This document shows, one piece after another, positions 1 to 6,040 of a stretch of 9,654 nt of DNA. A program made the translations under genes and the position numbers. This stretch comes from an uncultured Actinomycetes bacterium (lineage in GTDB: Bacteria > Actinomycetota > Actinomycetes > Nanopelagicales > Nanopelagicaceae), in assembly GCA_903932695.1 (NCBI GenBank), contig CAIZGZ010000100.1:1-9654 (forward strand), in the 5' to 3' direction. Positions within the stretch are counted from its first letter, which is position 1. The number at the start of each line of letters is the position of its first letter. The notes under the pieces are model-generated. The model was not told the origin of the DNA. It was given only the letters and a program-made list of their open reading frames with translations, and did not search any database.

Positions 1-628
1 AGACCACGGTGATATTTCGTTCCTTTGCAATGCGAATAAGTGCGCCAGCAACTTCTCGGACTTGGGTGACGCCCCCAGGTGCGCCTTCAACGGCGCTACT
101 GGCGATTGTTTGTATTGAGTCGATAATGAGAAGTTCAGGAGTCACGGTATCGATCTGTCCGATTACCGCGCTCAGTTCATTTTCGGAGGCGAGCCAGAGC
201 TCCGGATGGATCGCGCTTAACCGCTCTGCCCGAAGTCGTACTTGAGAAGCAGACTCTTCACCGCTGATATAGAGCGAACGAATATTCTGTTTTGCAGATT
301 CAGCTGCGACCGAGAGCAAGAGCGTAGATTTGCCGACGCCGGGTTCACCTGCGAGCAAGATGGCAGCGCCGGGGACTAGCCCACCACCGAGGACGCGATC
401 TAATTCACCCACACCGCTGGTGCGCGCTTGTGCGCTTTCTAGGCTGACTTCACCGATCGGAGTGGCCGCCGAGGAGACGGGTCCTGCTACTAGGGATAGT
501 TTTTTAGGCGCGGCGATCTCTTCCACACTGCCCCATGCTTGGCATTCACCACAACGACCGACCCATTTGGTTGTGGTCCAACCACATTCGCTACAGCGAA
601 ATGGATCTTTAGCAGGTGCCTTGGCCAT
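1..628 (-). CDS. radA: DNA repair protein RadA (Sms), N-terminal part, cut by window edge
   Basis: RadA is a RecA-like ATPase that helps process and branch-migrate recombination intermediates in the cytoplasm. The 209 visible residues, of about 450-460 usual for the family, begin with a C4 zinc finger (C12, C15, C26, C29, in the pattern CSEC...CGEC). The ATPase core follows, with the segment SGVGELDRVLGGG near 71-83, Walker A GEPGVGKST at about 94-102, ISGEES at about 121-126, and the Walker B-type stretch LLIIDSIQT near 167-174. The RadA-specific KNRFG motif and the Lon-like C-terminal domain would lie beyond the left edge. The ATG at 626-628 gives the expected distance to the zinc finger. 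It has no strong Shine-Dalgarno sequence and lies 14 bases after the upstream stop codon, so translation may depend on the upstream gene. The family call is very secure. Confidence 0.97.
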   Translation of the reverse strand, partial: MAKAPAKDPFRCSECGWTTTKWVGRCGECQAWGSVEEIAAPKKLSLVAGPVSSAATPIGEVSLESAQARTSGVGELDRVLGGGLVPGAAILLAGEPGVGKSTLLLSVAAESAKQNIRSLYISGEESASQVRLRAERLSAIHPELWLASENELSAVIGQIDTVTPELLIIDSIQTIASSAVEGAPGGVTQVREVAGALIRIAKERNITVV

Positions 629-642
629 GGTGGGTGCGCCAG

Positions 643-1461
643 TTACTTCTGGTTAGCAGCCGTTGCTGGATGAATTATGAAAAGCGGTAGCGAGTTCTTC
701 TTCTGCTCTTTAGCCGTAAGCGCGATGGCTTCCATTCGAGCATCACAGAACTTCACCAATTCGGCATAAGCGAGTGGGCCCATGAGTGCTGTGAGTTCAT
801 GGCTATTAGATTTGTAGACCGGTTCGCGGCCAACATGTGCTTCGGTATTTGCGGTGCAGTACCACGCAAATTCAGCGCCACCGTCGCCCCAAGCGAGTCG
901 CTCATACTCACCAATAACCGTGACCGAGATCTGGCGATCGCCAAATTCACGAACCTCAAAGCTGCGGCGAATGGGAAGCTGCCAACAGACATCGGGCTTG
1001 GTATCGACAAAGTGAATATCTTCTTTTTGCGCAAGATGGTGAAGGACGCAACCGAAGTTACCGGTGAAGCCAGGAGCTTCGTAACCTTTGCGGTTGAGGA
1101 AGATGCATGAGTCATCGACTTTTCGAGTCTTGCGATCAGAGTCGAGTCCTACCTCTGAGATGCGCATTGGACCGTTCTTCTTCTTTGGCTGCGCCTCTGC
1201 GTAGAACTGCCACATATCTGGTGTGAGGCGCTTTGCTACTTCAAGAGTGCGAAGCTCATCGGCTTCATCGGAGTAATAGGCGCCATCGGAACAACAGCCA
1301 GCATCTGGCTTGTCGGCATCGATGCCACAGCATCCTGCGCCATAGATACAACTCCAATAGGAGGTCAGCCAGGTAAGGTCACAACGAAAGATCTCTTCTG
1401 GCTTGGCAGGGTCGACAAATTCAACAAAGTCGCGTGCAAATCCATCTTTAACTTCAGGCAT
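643..1461 (-). CDS. Cysteine-rich conserved protein of unknown function upstream of radA
   Basis: The 272-residue protein has no signal peptide or membrane segment and carries eleven cysteines: 27, 38, 44, 45, 56, 57, 119, 138, 159, 202 and 239. The first six lie within 31 residues, including GAGCCGID and DAGCCSDGAYY. Later come DDSCIFLNRKG, GCVLHHLA, KPDVCWQLPIRR and WYCTANTEAHVG. This pattern resembles proteins I recall from many actinobacteria, annotated only as hypothetical. The spread CxxxxxCC / CIFL / GC.lH / C.. arrangement also recalls the YkgJ/DUF3109-type putative Zn- or Fe-binding cysteine clusters, so metal or Fe-S binding is a reasonable inference, not shown. The gene is followed 14 bases later by radA on the same strand, which suggests a shared transcript and perhaps a role linked to DNA repair or redox state. 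The ATG at 1459-1461 gives a natural N-terminus just ahead of the first conserved segment (IFRCDLTW). Confidence 0.85.
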   Translation of the reverse strand: MPEVKDGFARDFVEFVDPAKPEEIFRCDLTWLTSYWSCIYGAGCCGIDADKPDAGCCSDGAYYSDEADELRTLEVAKRLTPDMWQFYAEAQPKKKNGPMRISEVGLDSDRKTRKVDDSCIFLNRKGYEAPGFTGNFGCVLHHLAQKEDIHFVDTKPDVCWQLPIRRSFEVREFGDRQISVTVIGEYERLAWGDGGAEFAWYCTANTEAHVGREPVYKSNSHELTALMGPLAYAELVKFCDARMEAIALTAKEQKKNSLPLFIIHPATAANQK

Positions 1462-1476
1462 AGTGGTCAGAGCCTA
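1462..1476 (-). promoter_or_regulatory. Candidate -10 element for the cysteine-rich gene and radA
   Basis: On the minus strand, TAGGCT (1471-1476) fits the TANNNT form of a -10 hexamer and ends 9 bases before the ATG at 1461. Transcription starting about 7 bases downstream would leave a leader of only 1-3 bases, with no room for a Shine-Dalgarno site. I see no convincing -35. The hexamer lies within an 11-base dyad, AGCCTAAGGCT (1471-1481). Confidence 0.35.
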
Positions 1477-1523
1477 AGGCTTTGCCCCGCCATTCGTACA
1501 ATCATCCCCGGTGAATTATTGGC

Positions 1524-1535
1524 TACGCTTCGACT
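1524..1535 (+). promoter_or_regulatory. Candidate -10 element placing the proC start codon at +1
   Basis: TACGCT at 1524-1529 fits TANNNT and is followed by 6 bases before the GTG at 1536, the spacing expected if transcription starts at the first base of the start codon. There is no Shine-Dalgarno sequence upstream of that GTG, which agrees with a leaderless message. No good -35 hexamer is visible, so this rests on the -10 match and its spacing alone. Confidence 0.4.
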
Positions 1536-2387
1536 GTGGAGAATACGCAATCCCAAGAGATGAACGCCGGTGGCAATAGCCTCTCGATCAGCCAATCAAC
1601 GGTTGGTTTCATCGGGGTAGGCAATATGGGTGAGGCCTTGCTCGTAGGGCTGCTCAAGGCTGGCGCCAACCCCGCGAATATCTCCTTTGCCGTACGGCGA
1701 GAGAGCCGCAGCGCTGAGATTTCAGAGCGGTATGGGATCACGCCACGTTCACTCACCGAGATGGCGGCGGAGTGCGATGTCCTCCTCATCATTGTTAAAC
1801 CACAAGACCTCACCACTGTTACTGAGATTATTGCTCCAGTACGTAAAGCTAACTCGTTAGTGATCTCCTTCCTTGCTGGTAAAAAGAGCTCCACGATCGC
1901 AGATTTGTTGGGTGGGGATTGTGCTGTCATCCGAGTGATGCCAAATACGCCAACTATGTTAGGTGTTGGTATGTCCGGGCTTTCGGCCGGCTCACACGTC
2001 ACGCCAAACCAACTTGAGTACGCTCATCAATTCTTAAACGCCTGTGGCAAGGTTGTCGATGTCGATGAAGAGCTACAAGATGCGCTCGCTGCAACCAGCG
2101 GCTCTGGCCCCGCCTATTTCTTCGCCTTTGTCGAAGCGATGATTAATGGCGCCCAAGAACTTGGACTATCAGAAGAGATCGCAACAACTCTTACCGTTCA
2201 AACAATTCTTGGCGCCGCGCGCATGCTTGATGAATCGGGCAAGAGCGCAGCCACACTTCGCGAGAATGTCACGAGTCCCAAGGGAATGACCTTTGAGGGG
2301 TTGCGGACCTTCAGCGAAGGAAACCTCGGCGATCTCGTCGCGCGCGCCATGCGTGCAGCGCGTGATCGATCTCGCGAATTGGCATAA
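1536..2387 (+). CDS. proC: Pyrroline-5-carboxylate reductase
   Basis: ProC reduces 1-pyrroline-5-carboxylate to L-proline with NAD(P)H, the last step of proline synthesis in the cytoplasm. The 283-residue product has an N-terminal Rossmann fold with GFIGVGNMG at 24-32. VKPQD follows at 88-92, then the conserved RVMPNTP at 133-139, and SGSGPAY at 188-194 opening the helical dimerisation domain. The C-terminal active-site loop reads VTSPKGMT at 245-252, where most relatives I know have SPGGTT. The GTG at 1536 leaves about 22 residues ahead of the Rossmann strand. An in-frame ATG at 1560 would shorten this and cannot be excluded, but it has no well-placed ribosome site either, and the GTG suits a leaderless transcript. 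A gene for a secreted propeller protein follows after 6 bases. Confidence 0.95.
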   Translation: MENTQSQEMNAGGNSLSISQSTVGFIGVGNMGEALLVGLLKAGANPANISFAVRRESRSAEISERYGITPRSLTEMAAECDVLLIIVKPQDLTTVTEIIAPVRKANSLVISFLAGKKSSTIADLLGGDCAVIRVMPNTPTMLGVGMSGLSAGSHVTPNQLEYAHQFLNACGKVVDVDEELQDALAATSGSGPAYFFAFVEAMINGAQELGLSEEIATTLTVQTILGAARMLDESGKSAATLRENVTSPKGMTFEGLRTFSEGNLGDLVARAMRAARDRSRELA

Positions 2388-2393
2388 CCTCTC

Positions 2394-3353
2394 GTGAAGA
2401 GAACGCCACAACTCCTTCTCACTCTCGCGCTCGTTATTGCGCCACTGCCAGCTGCTCATGCGGTGACGAAACCGATCCCAGTGCTCGCTTTGCCGACCGC
2501 CACAGATCCACATTTGAGTCCAAGCGATGACATAGCTGGCCTCATCACAACCCCAAATTCCGCATATTTTGTAGGGACGTTAGAGACCTCTACTACAACA
2601 TTGGTGAGCCAACCGACTCTTGGTGGCGCAAGCGATGGTTACATCAGCTCGTTGTCTTGGAGTGGTTCGATCAATTGGAGTATGCGCCTCGGTGGAGCGG
2701 GTGACGATATCGCGACAGCAGTAACCACCGATCTTGCCGGCAATATTTGGGTGGTAGGAGCGAGCAATATTCCAGCAGCCACACCTACTCCATTCCCAAC
2801 TCCTACAAATATCTTCAATCCTGGACATATCGCTATTACACCTGTCTCACCGCCAACTTCGGGCCTGCGAAGACTGATGGTTTGGGAGTTATCACCAAGC
2901 GGTGCAATAAAGGCGAGTTATAGCAACGATTTTCTTAATGCAATTGAACCCGCCACAATTACGGTTACTGGGAAAGGTGTTCTTATCTCCGGAGCCGCCA
3001 ACGATCCGGCTGGCCCAAATTTTCAAGTAACGATGAGCACAATCGGGAAATTCTCACGAGCTAAATTTCTGACGGCTCCTACAGTGAAAGCCTCCGCGAT
3101 CACTTTCATCAAAGGCACGAGCTACATCTGGCAGAGTTATAAGACAGATAGATCGATTCCAGGGATTGTTGGATTTAAACCATTAACCGCAACGAGCGTC
3201 CTCATTAGAAGTTCGGCAAAGACCGGAAAGATCGCTGATCTTTACACCTTGGCCGGTGATCTGGCATTTGCCCACTATGAAAAGGGTGTAGGAATTGTGC
3301 TCGTCACATTAGGTGAGAGCGGTTATGGCATCAACTTTATTAAAACGCTTTAA
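2394..3353 (+). CDS. Secreted protein with SBBP-like beta-propeller repeat, function unknown
   Basis: The 319-residue protein opens with a clear signal peptide: basic MKRT, a hydrophobic core at about 7-20, and an AHA site near 21-23 for signal peptidase I. It is therefore exported. Residues about 80-125 form a strand-rich unit with DGYISSLSWSG, INWSMRLGGAGDD and TDLAGNIWVVGAS, which matches the pattern of SBBP (seven-bladed beta-propeller) repeats. A second, diverged unit is suggested at about 158-201 (LMVWELSPSGAIKAS ... GVLISGAA). A Pro/Thr-rich linker (ATPTPFPTPT) lies at about 129-138. The size would fit one small propeller, but no catalytic motif is evident. The GTG start at 2394 is 6 bases after proC and has no Shine-Dalgarno sequence, so reinitiation or coupling with proC is likely. 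Its stop overlaps the stop of the convergent protease gene by 4 bases. Confidence 0.8.
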   Translation: MKRTPQLLLTLALVIAPLPAAHAVTKPIPVLALPTATDPHLSPSDDIAGLITTPNSAYFVGTLETSTTTLVSQPTLGGASDGYISSLSWSGSINWSMRLGGAGDDIATAVTTDLAGNIWVVGASNIPAATPTPFPTPTNIFNPGHIAITPVSPPTSGLRRLMVWELSPSGAIKASYSNDFLNAIEPATITVTGKGVLISGAANDPAGPNFQVTMSTIGKFSRAKFLTAPTVKASAITFIKGTSYIWQSYKTDRSIPGIVGFKPLTATSVLIRSSAKTGKIADLYTLAGDLAFAHYEKGVGIVLVTLGESGYGINFIKTL

Positions 3354-3375
3354 GCAGATTTAAAGAGTTTAAGCG
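3346..3375 (-). terminator. Possible intrinsic terminator of the metalloprotease gene
   Basis: Around the overlapping stops, CGCTT at 3346-3350 pairs with AAGCG at 3371-3375. After one mismatch, three further pairs extend the stem, leaving a loop of about 13 bases. Read on the minus strand, the hairpin is followed by TTTTAATAAAG, a short U-rich tail as expected for an intrinsic terminator. On the plus strand there is no T-tract, so it would mainly serve the minus gene. The stem is modest and the stop codon lies inside it. Confidence 0.3.
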
Positions 3376-5755
3376 CTCCATCGACACCAACTAAGGCATA
3401 TCGGATCCCACCGAGGGTAAGCCATTGGACGTTCTGGCTGTTACTGAAATCAGAAGATGAGATCAGCGAACTCATCTGGGTAGTTGAATTAAAGGAGCAG
3501 AGTCGTTCTTGGCAGTTAAAGAGGATGTTCTGACCATCGGTCGCTAAGGGTGCAAGTGGCTTACCGTAGAGCGATGTATCTTGTTGGGTCACCGCGCCAT
3601 TATGGGTGAGGTCTATATAGCGTAAAACGCTGGGATTAGGCAGTGTGAGCGAGTTAGAGCCTAGCCAAGCAGCGCTCATCTGCCCCTTGGTACTGCTTAA
3701 GGAGACGTCATAGCCAGCTACTGCGATTCCGCCACCTGCGGTGTCGAGGGATTGATACTTCCAATCTTCTGGGTAGGCACTAGCCCTGGTGGCTAATCGA
3801 ACTTCACCCTCGATCGCGCTCTTCCGAGCATTGACTTGGAGAACAGAGTCGTAAAGCAGATAAATTTGGCGACCGACGTTACGTGCACTCATGTGAAAAC
3901 CGACATCACCGGTGGTGCGACCATTGGTAGAACGATCACCATCTACGAGTTCGTAGCTCCAGGGATTTGTACCCGAAGCTGGATTAGCTAGCTTGATGGC
4001 ACCAAGAATAATTCCTTGGCTCTGATCGCGATAAAAGACTTGGAGTCCATCTGGTGTATCTACGCACGCACTTGATCCAGTGACATCACTTGATGTCGCC
4101 ACTCGAACCGGATCGGTATAAGCATTGATCTTTGGACCATTGCCATCGACCACGCTGTAACTCCACTTTTTGCCATCGAATCCGGCGTAGCGCAACCACT
4201 TATTCGTCATATCGCTATAGAAAATATCAAGGCGTTGGTTGGCACCAACAGCGGATGTGCAGACCGAGAGCGCTCCGGCAACGTTGTTCTTTGTGTGGCC
4301 ACCGGTTGCAGAATTTCCATCAACAGTTGTGAGCTGCCAATTCTTTCCGGTCCAGGTAGCAAGTTTGAGGTCACCGGTTTTGGAATCGGTGTAGGCAATT
4401 ACTTGTTGACCTCGGAATGTCGTTGTGGCCAAGAATTTAGCATCTGCGTTTGGATCAATGGTGGAGCTCTTCCATTGTCCTTGAGGGATAACTGGATTGC
4501 TCTGTGCGGTAGGTGAGGTGCCAAGTGCGTTACTGGCGGTGACGCTAAAGGTGTACTTGTTGCCGTTAACGAGATGGTTGATGGTAACCGGAGATGAGGC
4601 GGTGGTGACGACTTGACCGGTTTGATCGACCTTCACGGTATAGCTTGAAACCAGCGAAGTACGGGCATTATCTGGCGCAATAAAGTTAATGATCGCTGAC
4701 TTATCTGCTACCACCGCTGTGACATTGCGTGGGGCGTTGGGAATTCCAGCGGGTTTGCCGGCAGGCGGCTTAGTGCGCATATCTTGCAGCATCGCCACCA
4801 CGAGTGAGCCTGGCGTTTGAAAGACTGCGCCTGCAGCCCAGCTCGGAGTCATGAGAGCGTTTGGACCACTTCCCTGGAACGTCGCAGAATCCAAGTGACT
4901 TACTGATGAACCAGACTCATAGGGCTTCGGTGTGTAGAGGACTGGGCGCACGCCATTATTTGCGGCGATACCAAGTGCGCCGGCCCATGTGAGTGGATTT
5001 TGAAGCGCGCTTCCAAGTTGGGCTGAGGGTGAAGGAATGTCCATGAGGCGCGTGCCATCTGATGTTTGAGCAAAGGCATCGAATGGAGTTGGTTGATCGA
5101 TGGTGCCATAACCAAAGAATGGGTCATAGGAGTCGTTAGAGAGAAAGCCAAAGCCATGCGCCATCTCATGCAAAATGATTGATTCGAGATCGTACTGATT
5201 ACTTGGGCAATTTCCATCGGTGCCGAGATAGAAACTACTCGCCATAGTCGAATTTATGTTTATTTGAATCTCAGGATTTTGAGAATCTAAATCTTTTCCA
5301 GCAAGAGCATTGGCCATCGCGGATGGGTACCAAATATTTGGATCAGGTGCGCCGGTAAAACCTTGAAAGAAATTCACGGGACTTGCGGAGGCAAGAATTC
5401 CGCCGTTGCCTTCGGAGATATATCGCGCACTGACGTTAACTGGGACTGAAGATTGCCAGTACTGCGACCAGGTGTTGATCGCCGCTTGCACTGCGCTTTG
5501 CTCACCTAGGGGGACATCGGTGTAGGTAACGTTAATCGTGCTTTGTGCATTTGAATTTTTAAATGAGCTTGTCGATCTGTTCACCAAGTGCGGTGAGGAG
5601 CTTTGGGCAGGAGCCGCATAGGTATCAACCCAGCCTGCTCGAACTTCGTGTGCCGCAAGAGCTTGGGCTGGGCTGGCGACCGTCAATCCGCTAGCGAAGA
5701 GCGCCGCTATCGCCCCGAGAGAGATAGCCGAACGTAGGCTGATCCGGGCTCGCAT
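3350..5755 (-). CDS. Secreted putative zinc metalloprotease with FN3 and C-terminal repeat domains
   Basis: I place the start at the ATG at 5753-5755, giving 801 residues. A longer frame to 5818 exists, but its extra 21 residues precede a normal signal peptide (MRARISLRS, hydrophobic core, then PAQALA) and would run into the divergent glutaredoxin gene. Numbering from this start, the protease domain covers about 40-325. It has DLESIILHEMAHGFGF, with the HExxH zinc site at 196-200, followed by SVSHLD near 284-289 and ALMTP at 300-304; relatives I recall share this set. HExxH is followed by the metzincin glycine, but the usual third zinc His position is Ser, so the third ligand must lie elsewhere. 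An FN3-like domain occupies about 337-424 (PRNVTAVV ... YTFSVTASNALG). The remaining residues, to 801, hold repeated WxxxxVDG units, probably beta-propeller blades. The substrate is unknown; extracellular protein or peptide breakdown is inferred. Confidence 0.85.
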   Translation of the reverse strand: MRARISLRSAISLGAIAALFASGLTVASPAQALAAHEVRAGWVDTYAAPAQSSSPHLVNRSTSSFKNSNAQSTINVTYTDVPLGEQSAVQAAINTWSQYWQSSVPVNVSARYISEGNGGILASASPVNFFQGFTGAPDPNIWYPSAMANALAGKDLDSQNPEIQININSTMASSFYLGTDGNCPSNQYDLESIILHEMAHGFGFLSNDSYDPFFGYGTIDQPTPFDAFAQTSDGTRLMDIPSPSAQLGSALQNPLTWAGALGIAANNGVRPVLYTPKPYESGSSVSHLDSATFQGSGPNALMTPSWAAGAVFQTPGSLVVAMLQDMRTKPPAGKPAGIPNAPRNVTAVVADKSAIINFIAPDNARTSLVSSYTVKVDQTGQVVTTASSPVTINHLVNGNKYTFSVTASNALGTSPTAQSNPVIPQGQWKSSTIDPNADAKFLATTTFRGQQVIAYTDSKTGDLKLATWTGKNWQLTTVDGNSATGGHTKNNVAGALSVCTSAVGANQRLDIFYSDMTNKWLRYAGFDGKKWSYSVVDGNGPKINAYTDPVRVATSSDVTGSSACVDTPDGLQVFYRDQSQGIILGAIKLANPASGTNPWSYELVDGDRSTNGRTTGDVGFHMSARNVGRQIYLLYDSVLQVNARKSAIEGEVRLATRASAYPEDWKYQSLDTAGGGIAVAGYDVSLSSTKGQMSAAWLGSNSLTLPNPSVLRYIDLTHNGAVTQQDTSLYGKPLAPLATDGQNILFNCQERLCSFNSTTQMSSLISSSDFSNSQNVQWLTLGGIRYALVGVDGALKLFKSA
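3763..4474 (-). repeat. Diverged amino-acid repeats (W....VDG) in the protease C-terminus
   Basis: Five related units start at tryptophans 428, 473, 531, 599 and 665 of the 801-residue protein: WKSSTID, WQLTTVDGN, WSYSVVDGN, WSYELVDGD and WKYQSLD. They are 45-68 residues apart. Each is preceded by strand-like segments, such as KLATWTGKN, LRYAGFDGKK and VRLATRAS. This spacing is typical of beta-propeller blades. The repeats are visible only in the protein; the DNA is well diverged, so they are old and not a recent expansion. Confidence 0.6.
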
Positions 5756-5769
5756 AAGGCGAAATCTTA
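5756..5769 (-). promoter_or_regulatory. Candidate -10 element for the metalloprotease gene
   Basis: On the minus strand, TAAGAT (5764-5769) is a good TANNNT hexamer ending 8 bases before the ATG at 5755. Transcription would begin at or one to two bases before the start codon, and no Shine-Dalgarno site lies in that gap, so a leaderless message is likely. This also supports the start chosen over the longer frame. No clear -35 is visible. Confidence 0.45.
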
Positions 5770-5776
5770 GTCTTCT

Positions 5777-5783
5777 GGAAGGA
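5777..5783 (+). promoter_or_regulatory. Shine-Dalgarno site of the glutaredoxin gene
   Basis: GGAAGGA ends 8 bases before the ATG at 5792. It is one of the few strong ribosome sites in this window, and it fixes the start of the short gene that follows. Confidence 0.7.
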
Positions 5784-5791
5784 TAGACACC

Positions 5792-6040
5792 ATGTCCCGC
5801 CCGATCCCTCAGGTCCATGTGATCTCACGCAAGGGCTGCCACCTCTGTGAGAACGTTATTTCAACCCTGGCAGGGCTCAACGCCTCGGCTGAGTTTGATC
5901 TCTCTGAGAGTTTTATCGATGGCGACCCCGAGTTAGAGCATCGTTATGGCGAGCAAGTACCCGTTATTACGATTGATGGAAAGGTCCACGATTTCTATCG
6001 CGTCGACCCAGATCGGTTTTTAAGAGCGATCTCCAAATAA
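5792..6040 (+). CDS. Glutaredoxin-like protein (DUF836 family)
   Basis: This 82-residue protein has the size and order of a minimal thioredoxin fold. The first strand VHVISRKG leads into a CHLC active site at 16-19, which is the CxxC redox pair of DUF836 glutaredoxin-like proteins. The cis-proline segment is QVPVITIDGK at about 55-64, and a short C-terminal helix follows (DPDRFLRAISK). It probably carries out cytoplasmic thiol-disulfide exchange; the partner is unknown. In other actinobacteria such genes often lie near redox or haem genes, which are not seen here. The start is supported by a strong ribosome site. The gene diverges from the protease gene with only 36 bases between starts, and its last 21 bases overlap the end of the convergent helicase gene. 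Confidence 0.9.
   Translation: MSRPIPQVHVISRKGCHLCENVISTLAGLNASAEFDLSESFIDGDPELEHRYGEQVPVITIDGKVHDFYRVDPDRFLRAISK

Noticed and set aside
330..656. Open frame opposite radA
   Set aside because: It is an antisense shadow of the conserved RadA zinc-finger and Walker A region, with no recognisable protein features or ribosome site.
1523..2002. 159-codon open frame opposite proC
   Set aside because: It runs antisense to conserved ProC motifs, has no family resemblance and would obscure the proC promoter region.
4132..4516. Overlapping short frames opposite the protease repeat region
   Set aside because: Their composition is that of an antisense reading of a Ser/Thr/Val-rich secreted protein, and no start signal or domain is seen.
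5756..5818. Longer N-terminus for the metalloprotease, starting at 5818
   Set aside because: The extra 21 residues are Arg-rich and precede a standard signal peptide, they would overlap the start of the divergent glutaredoxin gene, and a good -10 element sits just before the shorter start.
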